Program-made: the position numbers and the translations under genes
Notes under the pieces: model-generated
What the model was told of the DNA's origin: nothing
Database searches by the model: none
What the model saw: only the letters and a program-made list of their open reading frames with translations
NCBI RefSeq assembly: GCF_030272615.1
Contig: NC_081415.1
Coordinates: 599,171,335 to 599,235,334, forward strand
Length of the DNA stretch: 64,000 nt
Reading direction: 5' to 3'
Source of the DNA: Cryptomeria japonica
Lineage: Eukaryota; Streptophyta; Pinopsida; Cupressales; Cupressaceae
Part shown: piece by piece, positions 25,424 to 38,937 of the stretch
How positions within the stretch are numbered: position 1 is the first letter of the stretch
Layout: each line of letters opens with the position of its first letter

Positions 25424-25695
25424 AAAAAAACTTGAATATTATATGAATGACTGAATTCACTACTCATAAAATGTTCATTCAATATAATGTAATGCATATC
25501 TAAACTAAAACATAAAAGCCATGTGAACAGTTGGGCACCAAAATTTGAATTCCATGATAAAAAAACTTAAACATTATATGAATGAATGAATTCACTACTC
25601 ATAAAATATGATTGAGTATAATGTAATGCATAGCTAGATCAGAACTTACAAACCATTTGAAAAGTTGGGCACCAAAATTTAAAAATTCAATGATA
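25424..25695. repeat. Two-copy ~136-bp tandem repeat
   Basis: Both copies contain ATTATATGAATGA, GAATTCACTACTCATAAAAT, TATAATGTAATGCAT and GTTGGGCACCAAAATTT in the same order. They are diverged by substitutions and small indels. Confidence 0.8.
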
Positions 25696-25989
25696 AAAAC
25701 AATCATTGAATCAACATCTTCATAGTCATTTCCAAAGCTGTCTCCAAATAAAACCAACGTAAAACTGGCATAATCCTATATACATTACAAAAACAGAAAC
25801 AAAATGAAGAAGCAACAACACTGAGATTGAAGAAGCAACACTGAGATTGAACAACAAGCTCTTCTCATAGCAACCTCAGCTCCCCTCACTCTGATTCAAC
25901 CAAAACCACCACCTCTAGATTATTTCTCTTGACCTTTCAACTTTCTCTTGCTGGATGTAGCTATTTTGGCAAAATGATCATTGAGGCTA

Positions 25990-26085
25990 GGCATTTCAAA
26001 TTTTTGGACACATGTTTAGGCAGGCATTTCAAATTTTTGGACACACGTTTAGGTGGGCATTTCAAATTTTTTGACATACGTGGTT
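25990..26085. repeat. Three-copy 33-bp tandem repeat
   Basis: GGCATTTCAAATTTTTGGAC units begin at 25,990, 26,023 and 26,056; the third is slightly diverged. No function is evident. Confidence 0.85.
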
Positions 26086-29000
26086 ACAAACTGTAGCTGT
26101 ACCTGTGACCGTGAGAGTGGCCGACAAATGCTAGCTGTGTGCAAATGCTTTCCATCAATCGCAAAATGACAACATGCCTCCACACCAGCCTGGTGGTGGG
26201 TCCCAGAACGTGTCTCATGGCATCATGAGAGGGCATGCAATTTTGGAGCCGCATCATGTCAAGGCATGCCATTTTGGAGCCAGAATAGCTACAACCATTG
26301 TGCACGTTACCTTTACCATCCCTTCCTCTCACGCAGCCTCAACAATTACATTTCTCTTCGTGCTGCTCCACTTAATATGAACTCAAATAGTAAGTTTGAC
26401 TGAACCACTGCCTATAACTACATATGGGTAAAATATATTCAATTTCATTTTCCTTGTTACCAATTCTATTCCGGGTGAATATTTAATGCTGAGGTAAATG
26501 TGTTGTGACTTTTTTTTCAATTAATAAAATGTAAAGAAAATTATAAGGAATAAAAACAGTCAAGACACTGTTTGTAAAATACAATAAAGAGACAATTAGT
26601 CTAGATTAAACAACCACCAATCACTAACTAAAATACAATTTATTGATGACACCAACAAGACAAGAATTATATCTAGTCAATAGACAAAATCATTGAAAAA
26701 TAATGATTACAAGATAAAAAAACATCATAATATTCTGAATTTGAAGAGACCATTACATTCTATTTGATTCTATACATTAATTTAAAATATTTTTGAAATA
26801 ATATGGGTATAACCTCATAGATCAGTTAGACAAACTTGTTATTATAATTGTGTCTCCTTATTTAAAAAAAAATTATTTTATCTAATTTCTTATGATTCTA
26901 TATATGCACCCATTGATATGATAAATCCACTCATCTTCTCTCATTATATATGAAAGGTAAAGTCATTAAAAGATATATCAATAATTACTAGTAACAACTA
27001 CTAGCCTAGGGATCATAGTTAGCAATTCTCTTGATTAGTATAAAAATATAGTAAGTAATTTCTCAATACTATCAATCTGTATTTAATAGAATAGAATGAA
27101 TCACTCAATGAAATGCAAGTAAGAAATGTTCTATAGTAGAAAACAAAGTGAGTAAGTTAACGATCCATTTGTTTGCAAGAGGCAACATGCCTATCTATTG
27201 CTTCACTTTAAGTTATCAATTAATTTCAATGTTTTAATAGTTATTTTTTAAATAGTGAACCACCATGTAATGAGGAAATCCTTATTCAATTAGTCTATGT
27301 ATGTATGCATCTATATCACAAATGAACCAATCAGCAGTCAATTAAACTTGTATCTATAACAAAACAAATTTGTTAAATCCAGTTTAGTCAAAATTGATAG
27401 GTTAAGTCAATGGGTTCTTGGTTTTGCTAGTGAAGTCAAATGCCTCTTAATAAGTCCACCAAGCTCAAGTCTTGCTAACTACAAGGCTCCTACATCATAA
27501 CGGATGAGGTCGAGATCATGCCTTGGACAAATTTGGTGGAATGGATGCCCCTCAATCCTTGGCTCTTAGTTGAAGAGGTTTCAACCTAAGGATTATGCTT
27601 ACATATCACGTAGCTAAAACAACTTTATAGATGAAAAATCCTCCCCCCAAAAATGATAGATTCTAAAATTAAATTCTAAAAAATATTTTGGTGATTAAGT
27701 GAATAAATTGGAACTTATTACACAAGACACATTCCTACAATTGTAACAAAAATATTAGTAAATAGTTTGATTAAATTTGACGCCCATCCATGATGGTTAA
27801 AATGTGTAACATTAGAAGTTAAAAGTTCAAGCATGCTTTGCTAGACGGTGGTGGAAGAGTGGTCTTCGATATCATAGAAGGTGAGGCATTTTCTCTTCTG
27901 TAATACACCACTCACTATCTACTTACAAAGAAATGAATCTTGTCACATTTATCTAGTAGCCACACTTATTTCTTCATTTATTCAGAGGAGGGTTTGTTCA
28001 GAGAAATGTAAAATTTGTGGTTTTCAATGGCCAGAAGACTTCTATTTTTTTGTCTATGTTGTAGAGAGAAAGCTTGAGACTCTAGTCCTCTTCTCTCCAC
28101 GGCCTCCATTGATGTTCATGTGCTATGGTATGGGAAGTTTACCCTTGTTTAATGGTCCATTGTTGCAAATTGCCTACAATCACTAGGACCACATTTGCAA
28201 AGAAAGGCAAAGATGTCTGTTAATTCTTGGTGGAAGACTACAAAAAAGTAGCAAATTGTTGTCTCTAATCAGGTTGCTATGAGCATTGCGAGGCTAGGGA
28301 ATACGTTTCATGCTTCCACTAGTTGATTTTTTTAGGTAATTGCATTACCCCAAATGTGTCCAATTAAACCCACTTGTCCTCGAGTTAGAAGCAGTAAAGA
28401 GAGTGATTATATACAAGTACAAGCATGATGAGTAAGGCTATCAGTCACTTTAGCAAATGAAAGATAAATTAAATTTGATTAGGTTTAAAAGTGAAGTTGG
28501 CTACTTCTCTTCTTGTTAAGGAGACCTCCAAGATTGGAAAATATCATTAATATGATTGATCTTCATGAAGGAACCATTTGTAGTCAAGAGATTATCTCAT
28601 GGTATCAGTTTATCCCATTTCATCTATTTTAATTAGAAACCTAGCTTGAAAAAAGGTTAGATATTGGAGTTCTATTGCATTTGAAAACCCAAGGCTAGTA
28701 TTAACACGTTTCAATAACACAAACTGCAGTTTGAGGTCTATCTTCTTCTATGTTTATACTTAACAAAGAAAGAGTAGAATACTTTTATTGCGATTCTAAG
28801 GCTATGGTGGTGACTTATTGAAAATATTAAAATAGAAGAGCTTCTCTAATTGAAATTTGATGATGTAGAAATTGTAGGAAGCAAGTTGGATGGTACAACT
28901 TTAAATGTTTATAGACCTTAGCTATTGAATGAGATTCGTTTCGGTACAATAATTAAAATTTATATGAATCATATGAAGATGGAGTGGAAAAAATAAATTA

Positions 29001-29344
29001 AAGAAGATCCACTTTAATTTTTAATTATAAAATATCTTATTATGAAATTAAAGTAACATGAACTAGTGTAATTGAATGATTTAAGATTTTCAATGAGAAA
29101 CATTTCAATGTGCATTCATTTTCTTTTATCTTTAAATTATGTTTTATCAAATTTATAATCTTTCATAAGAAGGAAATTATACTAACATATAAATATTAAA
29201 TATTAGATATGCTAAGAGATTCTTTTCAAAATGTCTATTATACTTTTATATAAAAAATTAATAAAAATATACACCTCAAAAAAAAATCTCTGAGACATAT
29301 TTTTTATATATTATTATTTAATATGATAATCCTTGACTATCCTT
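26086..29344. other. Intergenic DNA, no gene supported
   Basis: A short direct repeat (CATGC(A/C)ATTTTGGAGCC) occurs near 26,235 and 26,266. Open frames at 26,174-26,380 and 27,881-28,186 have no recognisable domain and lack further support. The rest is AT-rich. Confidence 0.45.
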
Positions 29345-31128
29345 AAAACAAATAACAACTTATTTTACATGGTGGCAATTTTCCTTACCATGGACGGGAA
29401 CAACAATGCGCAGAACATAACTGAATGAACAAACAAAAAGATACTCATTATTTATCCCATTCGATTTCTAAACATCTTCATATATTCTGAAGAATCACTC
29501 ATAATAGCGACCGGAGCAGCTTCCTCTTCAACTAAATCGGCTTCTTCACTTTCGGTCTCCGGCAAAATTTCATTTTTCACGGCAGCCTTTTCCATAGCCC
29601 GGCGCAGACCCTCAATCAGCTTTTCAAGAGCAGCGGTGGGATCGTCAGTCACCCTCATCAATTCCTCACTCACATCCGCCGGCGTCATCTGCGCCTCCTT
29701 CATCAAAACCTCAACTTGTTCAAACAGAGGATGATCTTCAACGCCAAGATAATTTCGAGCAAGAACTTTAAACGCGCGAAAAGTGCAGAAAGACAAATGA
29801 ATATGCTTATCCATGCGCCCGGAACGAAGAAGCGCAGGTCCAGCCGATCAACATGATTTGTCGTAAAAATAATAATCCGCTCGCTGCCGCAACAGGACCA
29901 CAAGCCATCTGTGAAATTCAAAACCCCGGACAGAGTCACCTTGCTATTATGACCGCCGCTCTCATCTATCGCCGGGATTTGTATTCCCCTGCTCTCTTTC
30001 TTCGCCTTCTTTACCCGGCCGGACAAATCCAGGGAGCAATCGATGTCCTCAATCACAATAACAGACCTATTCGTAGTCCCAATCAAAAGCGACCTAAGCT
30101 CAGTATTGCTCTTGACCTCTGATAACTCCAGGTCATAAATGTCATACTCGAGAAAATTCGCAATAGCAGCGATCATGGTCGACTTTCCGGTGCCGGGAGG
30201 GCCGTAGAGCAAATACCCGCGTTTCCAGGCACGGCCGACGTCCTTATAATACTTTTCCCTCTGAGAAAATATTCTGAGATCCTGGATTATGTCATCTTTT
30301 AGGTCGGGGTGAAGAGCCAGGGTTTGGAACGTCGCAGGGTGCTCGAAAACCATGGGCGTCCAAACACTAGAGCTTCTGGCCGCAGGGTTCGATTGCGAGT
30401 TACCACCTATATTGGTGTAAATCTTCCGTTGTCGCTTTTTCAACTCCATGATTTTGGCCTCCGCAATTACGTGCGGCAGATAGGCTTCAAATATCTTGCC
30501 TTTGTCCTTCTTGTGGAATATGAGCTCGAAGTAACGCTTTTCATCGGAGATGTTCAACAGGGAAGGCGGCTTGACCTCTGTGCGCAACGTCCACCAGGCT
30601 TTGACTCCCTCAAACTCGTCCATGATTTGTTGGCTTTTGTCCATGGCGAAGGTAAAGGCATTGTCATTTTTGGGCTTGCTGACCTTCAATCTGGTGGCGG
30701 TGGAAGTGGAGCGCGTGCTCAGATAAATCTGCACCGATTCGTAAAGATCGCTGACCCTGAAGCCTGCGATCTCCTCAACCACCAGAGTGATGTAGGGAGA
30801 CATGAATCGTGTGAACCTGCGCCGTTGCTCTCTGAAATATTGGTAGAGTTCGGCAGGAATGTACTGCCCCGCGATTGTTCCCACGAAAACTGTGGTTGCC
30901 GCAACCTTCCCGAGATTCGACCACGTCTCGGCCATTGCCATTATGTGGAGCAGACCTTACACCAAAAGAAGCTTTATGGTAAGAGAAAAGCCGGGCATTC
31001 AAGAGTGGTCAATACAAACACTGCAGATGACGGAGAAGACAATGCCAATCCTATGATATAAACACTAAACAATGCCGGTGGCTACAGAGGAACCCACAAA
31101 TCCTGCATAGTAGTATTTTACAATGTAA
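29345..31128 (-). repeat. Segmental duplication, copy 1 (partner at 61.3-62.7 kb)
   Basis: From 29,345 the sequence matches 61,303 onwards through the 3' flank, the AAA-ATPase coding region and the 5' flank to about 31,128. Similarity stops abruptly at both ends. The partner lacks about 0.4 kb (30,610-31,021 here). By eye the two copies are roughly 97-98% identical. Confidence 0.9.
29452..30941 (-). pseudogene. AAA-ATPase (BCS1/AATP1 type), frameshifted
   Basis: This is a close paralogue of the intact gene at 14.4-15.8 kb. It starts with an ATG at 30,941 and keeps the N-terminal hydrophobic segment, the AAA-associated domain, Walker A GPPGTGKS, Walker B VIVIEDID and sensor 1 IIFTTN. At 29,837-29,838 it has two G bases where both relatives have three. 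This single-base loss throws the frame just after NHVDRLD. The shifted frame ends at 29,703, so the LLRSGR arginine-finger region and the C-terminal quarter are lost. The original frame remains open downstream to 29,452, so the break is recent. A sequencing error is possible, since only one base is missing. The truncated product would lack residues needed for hexamer ATPase activity. Confidence 0.9.
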
Positions 31129-34100
31129 AGTAGATGAAGGAAAACGTCCAAAATAAACAATATCGAGATCCTCGCACGAACAACGTGAGTGTCATGTTAT
31201 GAATTATTAAAAGAGCGCTCAAGCTGGCCTAGATACGAGCTGGGTGATTACAAGATTTCTGCTCCACTCTCCCCCCCCAAAAAATGCCACACTTTGCTCT
31301 TATTATATGTAGCAGAGCTGTTGTATGTGCCAACTGTCAATTGTGACGTTTGAAACATAATTTGGGTGGCAGTGGCCCGTTTACACCTGTCTTTTTCACA
31401 TTTCTCGTATTCCTCGTCCTGTTGCTCATTGTCCAGGTAACAACTTCTGTATTGTAAAATTACTTGAGTTTTTGTTTTCTTTTGCTTTGGGTAGGAATTA
31501 TGTGGTGCTGATGCACAGGTTTGGAAGGCATTCACCCATGTAGTTGAGGATGATGCAAGTATGTGGTAATAATGATTATTTATTTATGGAAATTTCACTT
31601 CTATATGTTTGATTAAATTTGATTAAATTTGATTCAGTGGGAAAATTGGTGTAATTTATGTATTTATCTTCTTTTTTTAGGTAGGAATGGACCGTAAAAT
31701 TAGTGAAGAAATAATCTTGACGTAGTATAAAATCCAATAATTTAGGTGAGAAAATGGATGTTCTTTAAACACTCATTATTTGGAAGCTTTGACAAGATTT
31801 CATTCAGTTATAGTGAACATTTCGAAGACAAAAAGGACATTGGGGTCCATGTAAAGCGTTGGGTCCAATTAGATAATTTTTTAGTGCATCCATCTTGTTT
31901 TTGGCATATGCAATTTATGTGAACCTACAAAATATAGAAATAACTTATAATAAGTATTTATTGTCTCAGGACTAGAATATAAGCACAAATTAGAAGCTTT
32001 CTTTAAGTATTTAAGAAATTAGGAAAAAAAAATAGTAAGATGATATATCACATAATAAACCTCCATGCTATGTGTTAAATTTATATCTAGACATAAGAAT
32101 GATTTTATAGGTAGCATAAGTCACTACAAAAAATTTCAACGTAGGAATTTTACTGACACATTTTCCTTCTACAATTGATTTAAAACATGTGCAAGGAACT
32201 ATAGGAGAATAAAAATAGTACATACAAATTAATTGCAAAACATGAATAATGTAAAGTGTCACATGGTATCCACATCATGTGACAAATGAATATATGAAAA
32301 TTACATCATAATCACATTTACATTGGGGATAATAATCAAGGTATTTGATTTCCCTTAGTATGAGAAAATATCAAGGTGAACATGCCCATAGAGGCGCACT
32401 TTAAGTGCAATATGAAAAATACATGGTGTTCTCAATATGGCTCATTTTACATGATAAATCATGTGAGCACACTTAATATATTAAGAGACAACGCATGCTG
32501 GTAAGATAGCTCTAGGTACAAAATCTATCATATCAATTAAAGTGATATGAAGGAGGCATAATACTCCCTATATAAGAGGATTAGAAAAAAATAATGTTCA
32601 CCATATAGAATGGGAAAAGTAAGATGGCCCCCAATCCAAAGGATGGATTTAGAAGGATGATAAGGTAAAGAAACCACATATATAATATGGGAACAACATG
32701 GTCCCGTTAAATGTAATAAGATGATATGGAAGTGAACACTCAATATGACAACATAGGGTATAAGAAATATTGTAATCCCATAATAGTGTGTCCTACTTGT
32801 GAGATGATGCATATAAGATATAAATTTCAAAGGAAAAAAATATTGAACACCATCGAATGAAGGTCCTTCTTTGGAAGGTGAAATGGCAACCACATATAAA
32901 CAAAATTTATATGAAGGGAGGATTTTAAATGAAGATTTTTCTTTTTTAAATTAAAGTGTTGTGAATTGAGAAACTCTATACAAATGGACCTTCACTTGAA
33001 GGTCTTTATGCTACTCTCCTACTTCAATAAACTTTGTTTTTTAGAACAATTTTTTTTCTTTGAAGCATCAAATGATGATATAAGAATTTGCAAGATTGTA
33101 GGCCCTCAGAGTAAGTTGTTCAAAGATTATACATTGCTTGTAATATACTTTTATATAATTATATTTTTCTATTTTCTAGTAAAGAATATCTTTTACCAAA
33201 CATAAAAGCATCTATTTGATGCATGATAAAAATAAAAATATATAAAAAAGATCTAAAAAATATGTGTAATGTATTTTTTTTAATAATTTTTTACTTCTAC
33301 ACAAAAAAGTTATACTTTTGGAATAAATTAATTTAAATTATAATTAATTTAAATCAATGTAAGGCCCCAACCTTTTTGCATCTTTCACAACTTTTTAATA
33401 AGTCTGTTCTTGTTAAATTGAGGTCTTGACCCTTATTGTTTATCATGATGTTGTATTGGATTGTCATTGAATGTGGATAGTCCAATGATGGAATACAACC
33501 TCTAAGATTAGTAAGGCATTCAAGAGGATTATTAGCTGACCAAAGAAAATAGAAAATCAAAACAACTCCCAAACAAATCTATTTAACAAAAGGACCTAAG
33601 GTAAGTTGTGAGGTAATTCATATGTATTTGATTTTAGATTGAACATTGATAATGGTTAAAGTTAAAAGGAAATTGATTAAGTAGTACTTAAGTGAATATA
33701 TTTTATGTTAAGATGTGTCATTGTTAAAAGTGTAATCGGACTTTTAATGCATAATGGAAGGTATCATATATGTATATGTGCTACTTACTAATAATTGAAT
33801 TTGATCTTATTGAGCCTTATGAGGAGATCACCAATATGATGTCCCAACCAAGCAAGTATTTAAGGAAAATATACATGAAGTGAGTGCCAATGAGAAGAAG
33901 GGAAAACATTGGCAGAAGAGAGAACCAACTAAACCCTTGTCCTTTTATTTAGTAAAGACAGTCCAACGTGACTATTATTCTATTTAAGTTAAAATTTATT
34001 AAAAAGAAAATAGAAAATAAAAACTTAAGACCATCCATTATTATCATTGGTTTTTCCTTATTTACAAGGAATTATAAAATTATCATATATTTTAAGAAAT

Positions 34101-34429
34101 TATAGAGGAAAATTATAATTACCAAGATAAATAATTATTTATTATTTTTTTCTTATTTATTTTAAGTAATTGTTTATTTTTATTTGATGTCATGGAAACG
34201 GGATTAGTGGAAAACCAATATGAGTTCATCTAAATAACATGCTCAACCACAAACATAATGAACTCAAACCCTTTCAAAACATATCAAGGAAGATTAGTAA
34301 ACAAGAAGCTAATTAGGAAATAAACAAAACAAAATGAACTTCCTCATGATGCTCCCTATGCCATGGCTCTTCCTTGTCTTCCTCCTCTCCAAGATCCTGC
34401 TGCTATTTGATGTATGCCCTCAGTTTCAG
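31129..34429. other. AT-rich intergenic DNA, no gene recognised
   Basis: I see no domain-bearing open frame, tRNA or structured repeat. Open frames at 31,248-31,535, 32,537-32,893 and 32,966-33,205 have no recognisable content. Confidence 0.45.
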
Positions 34430-35575
34430 CACTTAGCACAAAAGGATGCCAAATGGAGGATGGGAGATGATTGATTGTGGTCAAGTGTTGAGTGTTGATG
34501 CAAAAGAAGTATTAGAGGTTAAATAAAAATTACAACAAGTGGAAGAGCTAGAACCTAATACAATGGCTTCCTACAAAACATTCAAATTCTAAGTAAAAAT
34601 GAAAATGCATGGATAACTCCTATGTGTGTGTGTGTCAATAATGAAGGAATGAGCTCTATTTATAGAGGAAATGGGAAAATGAAGGGTTGAGATTAAGTCT
34701 AATGAGGAAGGGTTAGGATTGAATGATCCTCAATCCATGTGACCCTTTCAAACCAATCCTATGTTGACAAGTGTCAACATAAGAAGGCCTAAGAAAAGAG
34801 AGAAGAGGCATTAAATGCCTGAGGAGACATGAGGGTTACCCTAGGGGGTTTGGTTAAGGTTGAGTTAATGGACAATCCTTTAATCCGAGGGATAAAAGAA
34901 TGTGCAAGAGTTAAAGGAAAACCTTGGTCAAAGCAATGAATGCTTGAAGAGACCCATGAGTTAAAAGGATGGTTAAGTTAGAGAGAAGGTCTCTAACCAA
35001 GGGTCAAGGTTGAGTTAACCATTAATGATTATTGAAGACTTTGGAGGTTAGCTTGTTGAAGACATAAAACCTTTAATTGTTTATAAAGACTTTGGAGGAT
35101 TTTGAGAAGTGACCCTTTTCTTAAGGAATGTGCAAATGTTTAAGGGGTAATTAGGCAAATAGGAAGTGATTAGAAGAATCTAGAAGGGGTTTAGGCATGC
35201 AAGTGGGAAGATTTTTAGGATTTAATTAAAATAAAATTGATTTATTTCAATTAAAGGTTGCAACTTGCATTTCGATAGATATTTAAATAAATATTGATTT
35301 ATTTAAATGTGAAGAGGGTATTTAATTAAATGTAGATTTAATTAAATGTGAAAAGGGGATTTAATCAAATAAATATGATTAATTTAATTAAAGGTCAGAA
35401 TATAGTTTAAATGAATTAAATCAAATAAATCAAATAATTTATTTAATTAATAGGAGAAGAGGGTTAGGGTGAATTAATTTAATATTAATTTAATTAATTG
35501 TTGAATGATGGTTAAATAATCAAATAAACGCTAAGTATTTATTTAATTAAGTGGACAAATTTGGGTGTCTATAGT
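34430..35575. repeat. Probable decayed LTR-like repeat
   Basis: A purine-rich part with many AAGG, GGTTAAG and GAGTTAA words passes into repeated ATTTAATTAAAT blocks and ends TTTGGGTGTCTATAG. This layout resembles 12,800-13,500. I could not find a partner LTR, primer site or target duplication, so the class is uncertain. Confidence 0.4.
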
Positions 35576-35653
35576 ATTACTAAGTTTTAAAATTAATTCT
35601 TAAAACAAATAGACAAAGAGAGGTAGCAACTTGCAAATTTATGAACTTCAATC

Positions 35654-35665
35654 TTCAATTATAGA
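35654..35665. repeat. Left 12-bp target-site duplication of the LINE
   Basis: TTCAATTATAGA here is repeated exactly at 60,991-61,002. It directly precedes the T run that marks the LINE's poly-A tail on the minus strand, as expected for target-primed reverse transcription. Confidence 0.8.
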
Positions 35666-35689
35666 ATTTTTTTTTTGATCAATAAAAGG

Positions 35690-36848
35690 CCGAAGCCAAA
35701 GAATTTTATTAATTAAAAAATAGTTACAATTACAATTACACCTCCATTTAGTGTGGGCACCGATAGGAAAGAATGGAGGAAAGAAAACCTTCGGTCTAGC
35801 CCAGATCCTTTAAGGATCAGAAAAAAATAAAATTTAAGTTACAATAATGGGGATGATAATGGTTCCTTGTCCGGGATAGTCTTGAAGAGGGCATGTGAGA
35901 ATCCTTCCTGTAAACTAGAGCAGCAACCTGCCGATCTCTTGGGGTGACCCTTCTTCATGTAAGCGACATCCCTGTCTTTACCTGAAATAACAGGGTGAAG
36001 CAGGCCCTACCCCTTAAGCTGCACAAATACTTGAGATATTTCTTACCAGAGTGTTAGAAAACGAAAAACAAACAGAGGTCAACTTCTAATCTGAAATTCA
36101 CAATTGATCATACCTGCAGGATGGTCACCCTGTTAACACAAAAACTCAAGATATTTGCCCCAAAAAAATTTCCAAAAAACATAAAGTATGGTCATTGCTC
36201 AAGACCCCTCGTAGATTAATGGATAAGCTCAATATATAATCAAGAAGCAATCTCCCATAAATAATTCTACATAGAGAGTGCGGTGGGCTACCATCCATCA
36301 TAGAATTTAGTTCATACAGAGAGCCATCCATGCCCTAATTGTATGTCATGGAAAAGCTTAAGTGAAATGAAAAACTATCAAAGCTACCCCAGTCCTAAAG
36401 AGATAATGCTGGAGATAACTAAGAAGAAACTGAATTTAAATGAAAGATTGTAAATATCTAAGCCTATATATCTTAAAAAGCCTGAGTAAAAAGTAGACAT
36501 ACATATATATATATGAACACAGATACATATATCTATATATAAATATGGATATATAGATGTATGTCTATATATATTCATTATGTATAAATCTATATTACGG
36601 CAATAAAAGGCATTTAAAGCCTAAAGTTCACAGAGAGATAGATGTAGCGAAGCATAAACTTATTTATGAAACATCTTATCAAAGATCTCTAAGCTAAGTA
36701 AAACATCCAAATGTCATTTTGGTCTGATACTTCTGAAAACATAAAAAGGAGTTCCTTGAAGACAAAAAGCATACCACCACAAAAGATCTAGCTACACGTG
36801 AGGAACCTGGGATGCAAAAACTTGGATGATTTCCATCCAGAAGGAGCA
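35690..36848 (-). other. LINE 3' region, non-coding
   Basis: Between the LINE terminal motif and the extra ORF I see no gene. An AT-rich imperfect microsatellite lies at 36,500-36,600. Small open frames here have no recognisable domain. Confidence 0.5.
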
Positions 36849-37670
36849 TCAACCCTTCTTGCCTGGCTTGTGAGGAGGCTTGGAGCTGGAGCTCTCTGGT
36901 TTTGTTGCTGAAGGGCTAGTAGGGGAGCGAGGGATTGACACATTATCCGGGATACTCGTGATATTCTCCGCCTCCAGATAGTTAATCAGCCATTTCTCAC
37001 AAGGAGGTTTTTTAACTTGTAGAATCCATGAGAGGAAAAGGAAGTTTCTTCTTCTGACAGGGCGGTGGGCTTTGAAGGCCATGAGGTCGTCGATCAAGAG
37101 AATGGGGTAGCGGGGAATTGGGTAATTCATTCTAATAAGAATATCATAATCCCAAGGTTTGGGAGCCATAAGTTCCTCATCTATGTTGATAACCACCCTT
37201 TCTAAATCGCCCAGGATGTCTTTTATGAAGACCTTCTTGCATAGCTTCACCACAATATCCTTGTCTTTCTCAAAATGCATTGCAAGGGCTAAAAACATTA
37301 CTGCAATGTCAGGGTTCACTCTGGTCCGGTCCTCATTCATGATGAAATCCTTCCCTAGAAATTTCATTACAGCTCCAAAGATCAGAGGGTTCTGTTGAGA
37401 AAGTATGCCCCTCATTCTTTCTTCCTTGATCTCACCCACGGAGGCCATCTGGCGCTTCAACCCTAGAAGCCTGAGAGGGGTATCCATCGCAGCTCAACTG
37501 AGAAATGATAAGGAAGACCAACTTGGCATTCTAAATAGACCTTGCACTTTTAATGCTTCATAATGAATCGCTTCATAATGAGTAGCTAGGCTGGTCGAAG
37601 ACGAAGGATTACGATGCAAGGAATGCGATCTCCGAGGATCATGGTCATAATTACCACCACCTTTAGCCAT
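36849..37670 (-). pseudogene. Unrecognised ORF inside the LINE 3' region, one stop codon
   Basis: A frame of 274 codons opens at an ATG at 37,670 and ends at 36,849, with a single TGA at 37,494-37,496 that is one C-to-T step from CGA. If translation starts after that stop, the ATG at 37,487 gives 212 residues. I do not recognise the protein. The N-terminus is Ser/His-rich, the middle looks alpha-helical with charged patches, and the C-terminus is Pro/Ser/Lys-rich, ending PPHKPGKKG. It lies on the LINE strand, about 1.3 kb downstream of the ORF2 stop and upstream of the LINE-type 3' terminus. A TATA-like CTATATTTAG lies upstream near 37,820. It may be a third ORF of this LINE lineage, or a host gene piece carried along by 3' transduction. 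Confidence 0.55.
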
Positions 37671-37915
37671 CAAGCTGAGGGTACTTCACCTATCAAATCA
37701 CTAAGGGAGTGTCACCTCAGCTTTGCAAAGAGTCGTCATGAAGATTTGATTGAGAAAGAGAGCTGACGTATGATGTCCAACCCAGGATATTTCATACATC
37801 TGCTGCGGCTGGCTAAATATAGAGGTTCTTTAGGAAAATGGAGAAGAGGATAGCTAGGGAAGTTTTAATCCTAGTAGAAAGCAGTATCTGCATGAATAGT
37901 AATACCTATATATCC

Positions 37916-38010
37916 ATGACTATATATAAATGTGTATCTATATATATATAGATACACAAAAGCCACTCAAAAAACTTAAATATATATATGTATATATATA
38001 AATATTAATG

Positions 38011-38042
<32 letters not shown>

Positions 38043-38275
38043 AATATATATGTATATATATATAAATATATATGTATACATGTATATATATACATGTATA
38101 TATATACATGTATGTATATATATATACATATATATATGTATGTATATATACACACACACACACATATATATATCTGTACCAATATATATATATATATAAG
38201 TGTGTATATATATATGTGTAGACCAATGTATATATATCTATACATACATATATATATATATATATATCAAGAGAA
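37916..38275. repeat. TA / TATG / TACA microsatellite
   Basis: The stretch is almost entirely TATATA, TGTATA and TACATG units, with a short CA run near 38,150. The Tyr/Ile/His-rich frames seen here are artefacts. Confidence 0.95.
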
Positions 38276-38389
38276 TATTAATACATGCGAAGAGATTCAC
38301 AGTTGATCCTGTAGTTATACCAGAGTATGTGAATGCATATCTATCCAGAGTTAATTCTATAAAAAACCCCGAACTAAAAGAGTATGAGA

Positions 38390-38516
<127 letters not shown>

Positions 38517-38863
38517 TACAAATATAAAGCTGCAGATGTTGATATATGTATATTTCAAGATGAATATCTATATATATAAATACCCAATTGTATCTTTGCA
38601 AAAATATTGTAAATTGAACCTCTAACCAGGCTTAAAGGATGGAGTGTTTATATAAGTGAGAATGAGAGAATATACTATGTATATATATGTATCCATATTT
38701 AATGTATATACATCTCAAAAGAGGTTACCTAAATATATGAGTATATATCTGTGAATGTATATATATGAGTATACTTATATGTATATATGTCTATATATAT
38801 ATATACAAAAGATCATGAAAAGGTCTTCTTGGGGGGAAGTTAAGGCGGGACTAGGATTAAAAG

Positions 38864-38877
38864 TTGATCAATAAAGG
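38864..38877 (-). other. Internal copy of the LINE 3'-terminal motif
   Basis: CCTTTATTGATCAA (minus strand) lies about 60 bp past the ORF2 stop. It nearly matches the motif at the real 3' end (CCTTTTATTGATCAA, 35,675-35,689). This may mark an older LINE terminus inside the present one. Confidence 0.5.
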
Positions 38878-38937
38878 AGTGGGAGGGAGAGACATGCTAA
38901 CGAAATCTAGGCGAGAAAAACACAAGGAGAAGTGGTC

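Noticed and set aside
27881-28186. 101-codon open frame on the plus strand
   Set aside because: It has no recognisable domain, no supporting context and a composition like the surrounding AT-rich DNA.
34430-35575. Complete solo LTR
   Set aside because: The composition and the TGTCTATAG end suggest LTR origin. I found no matching start, target duplication or partner, so I list it only as LTR-like.
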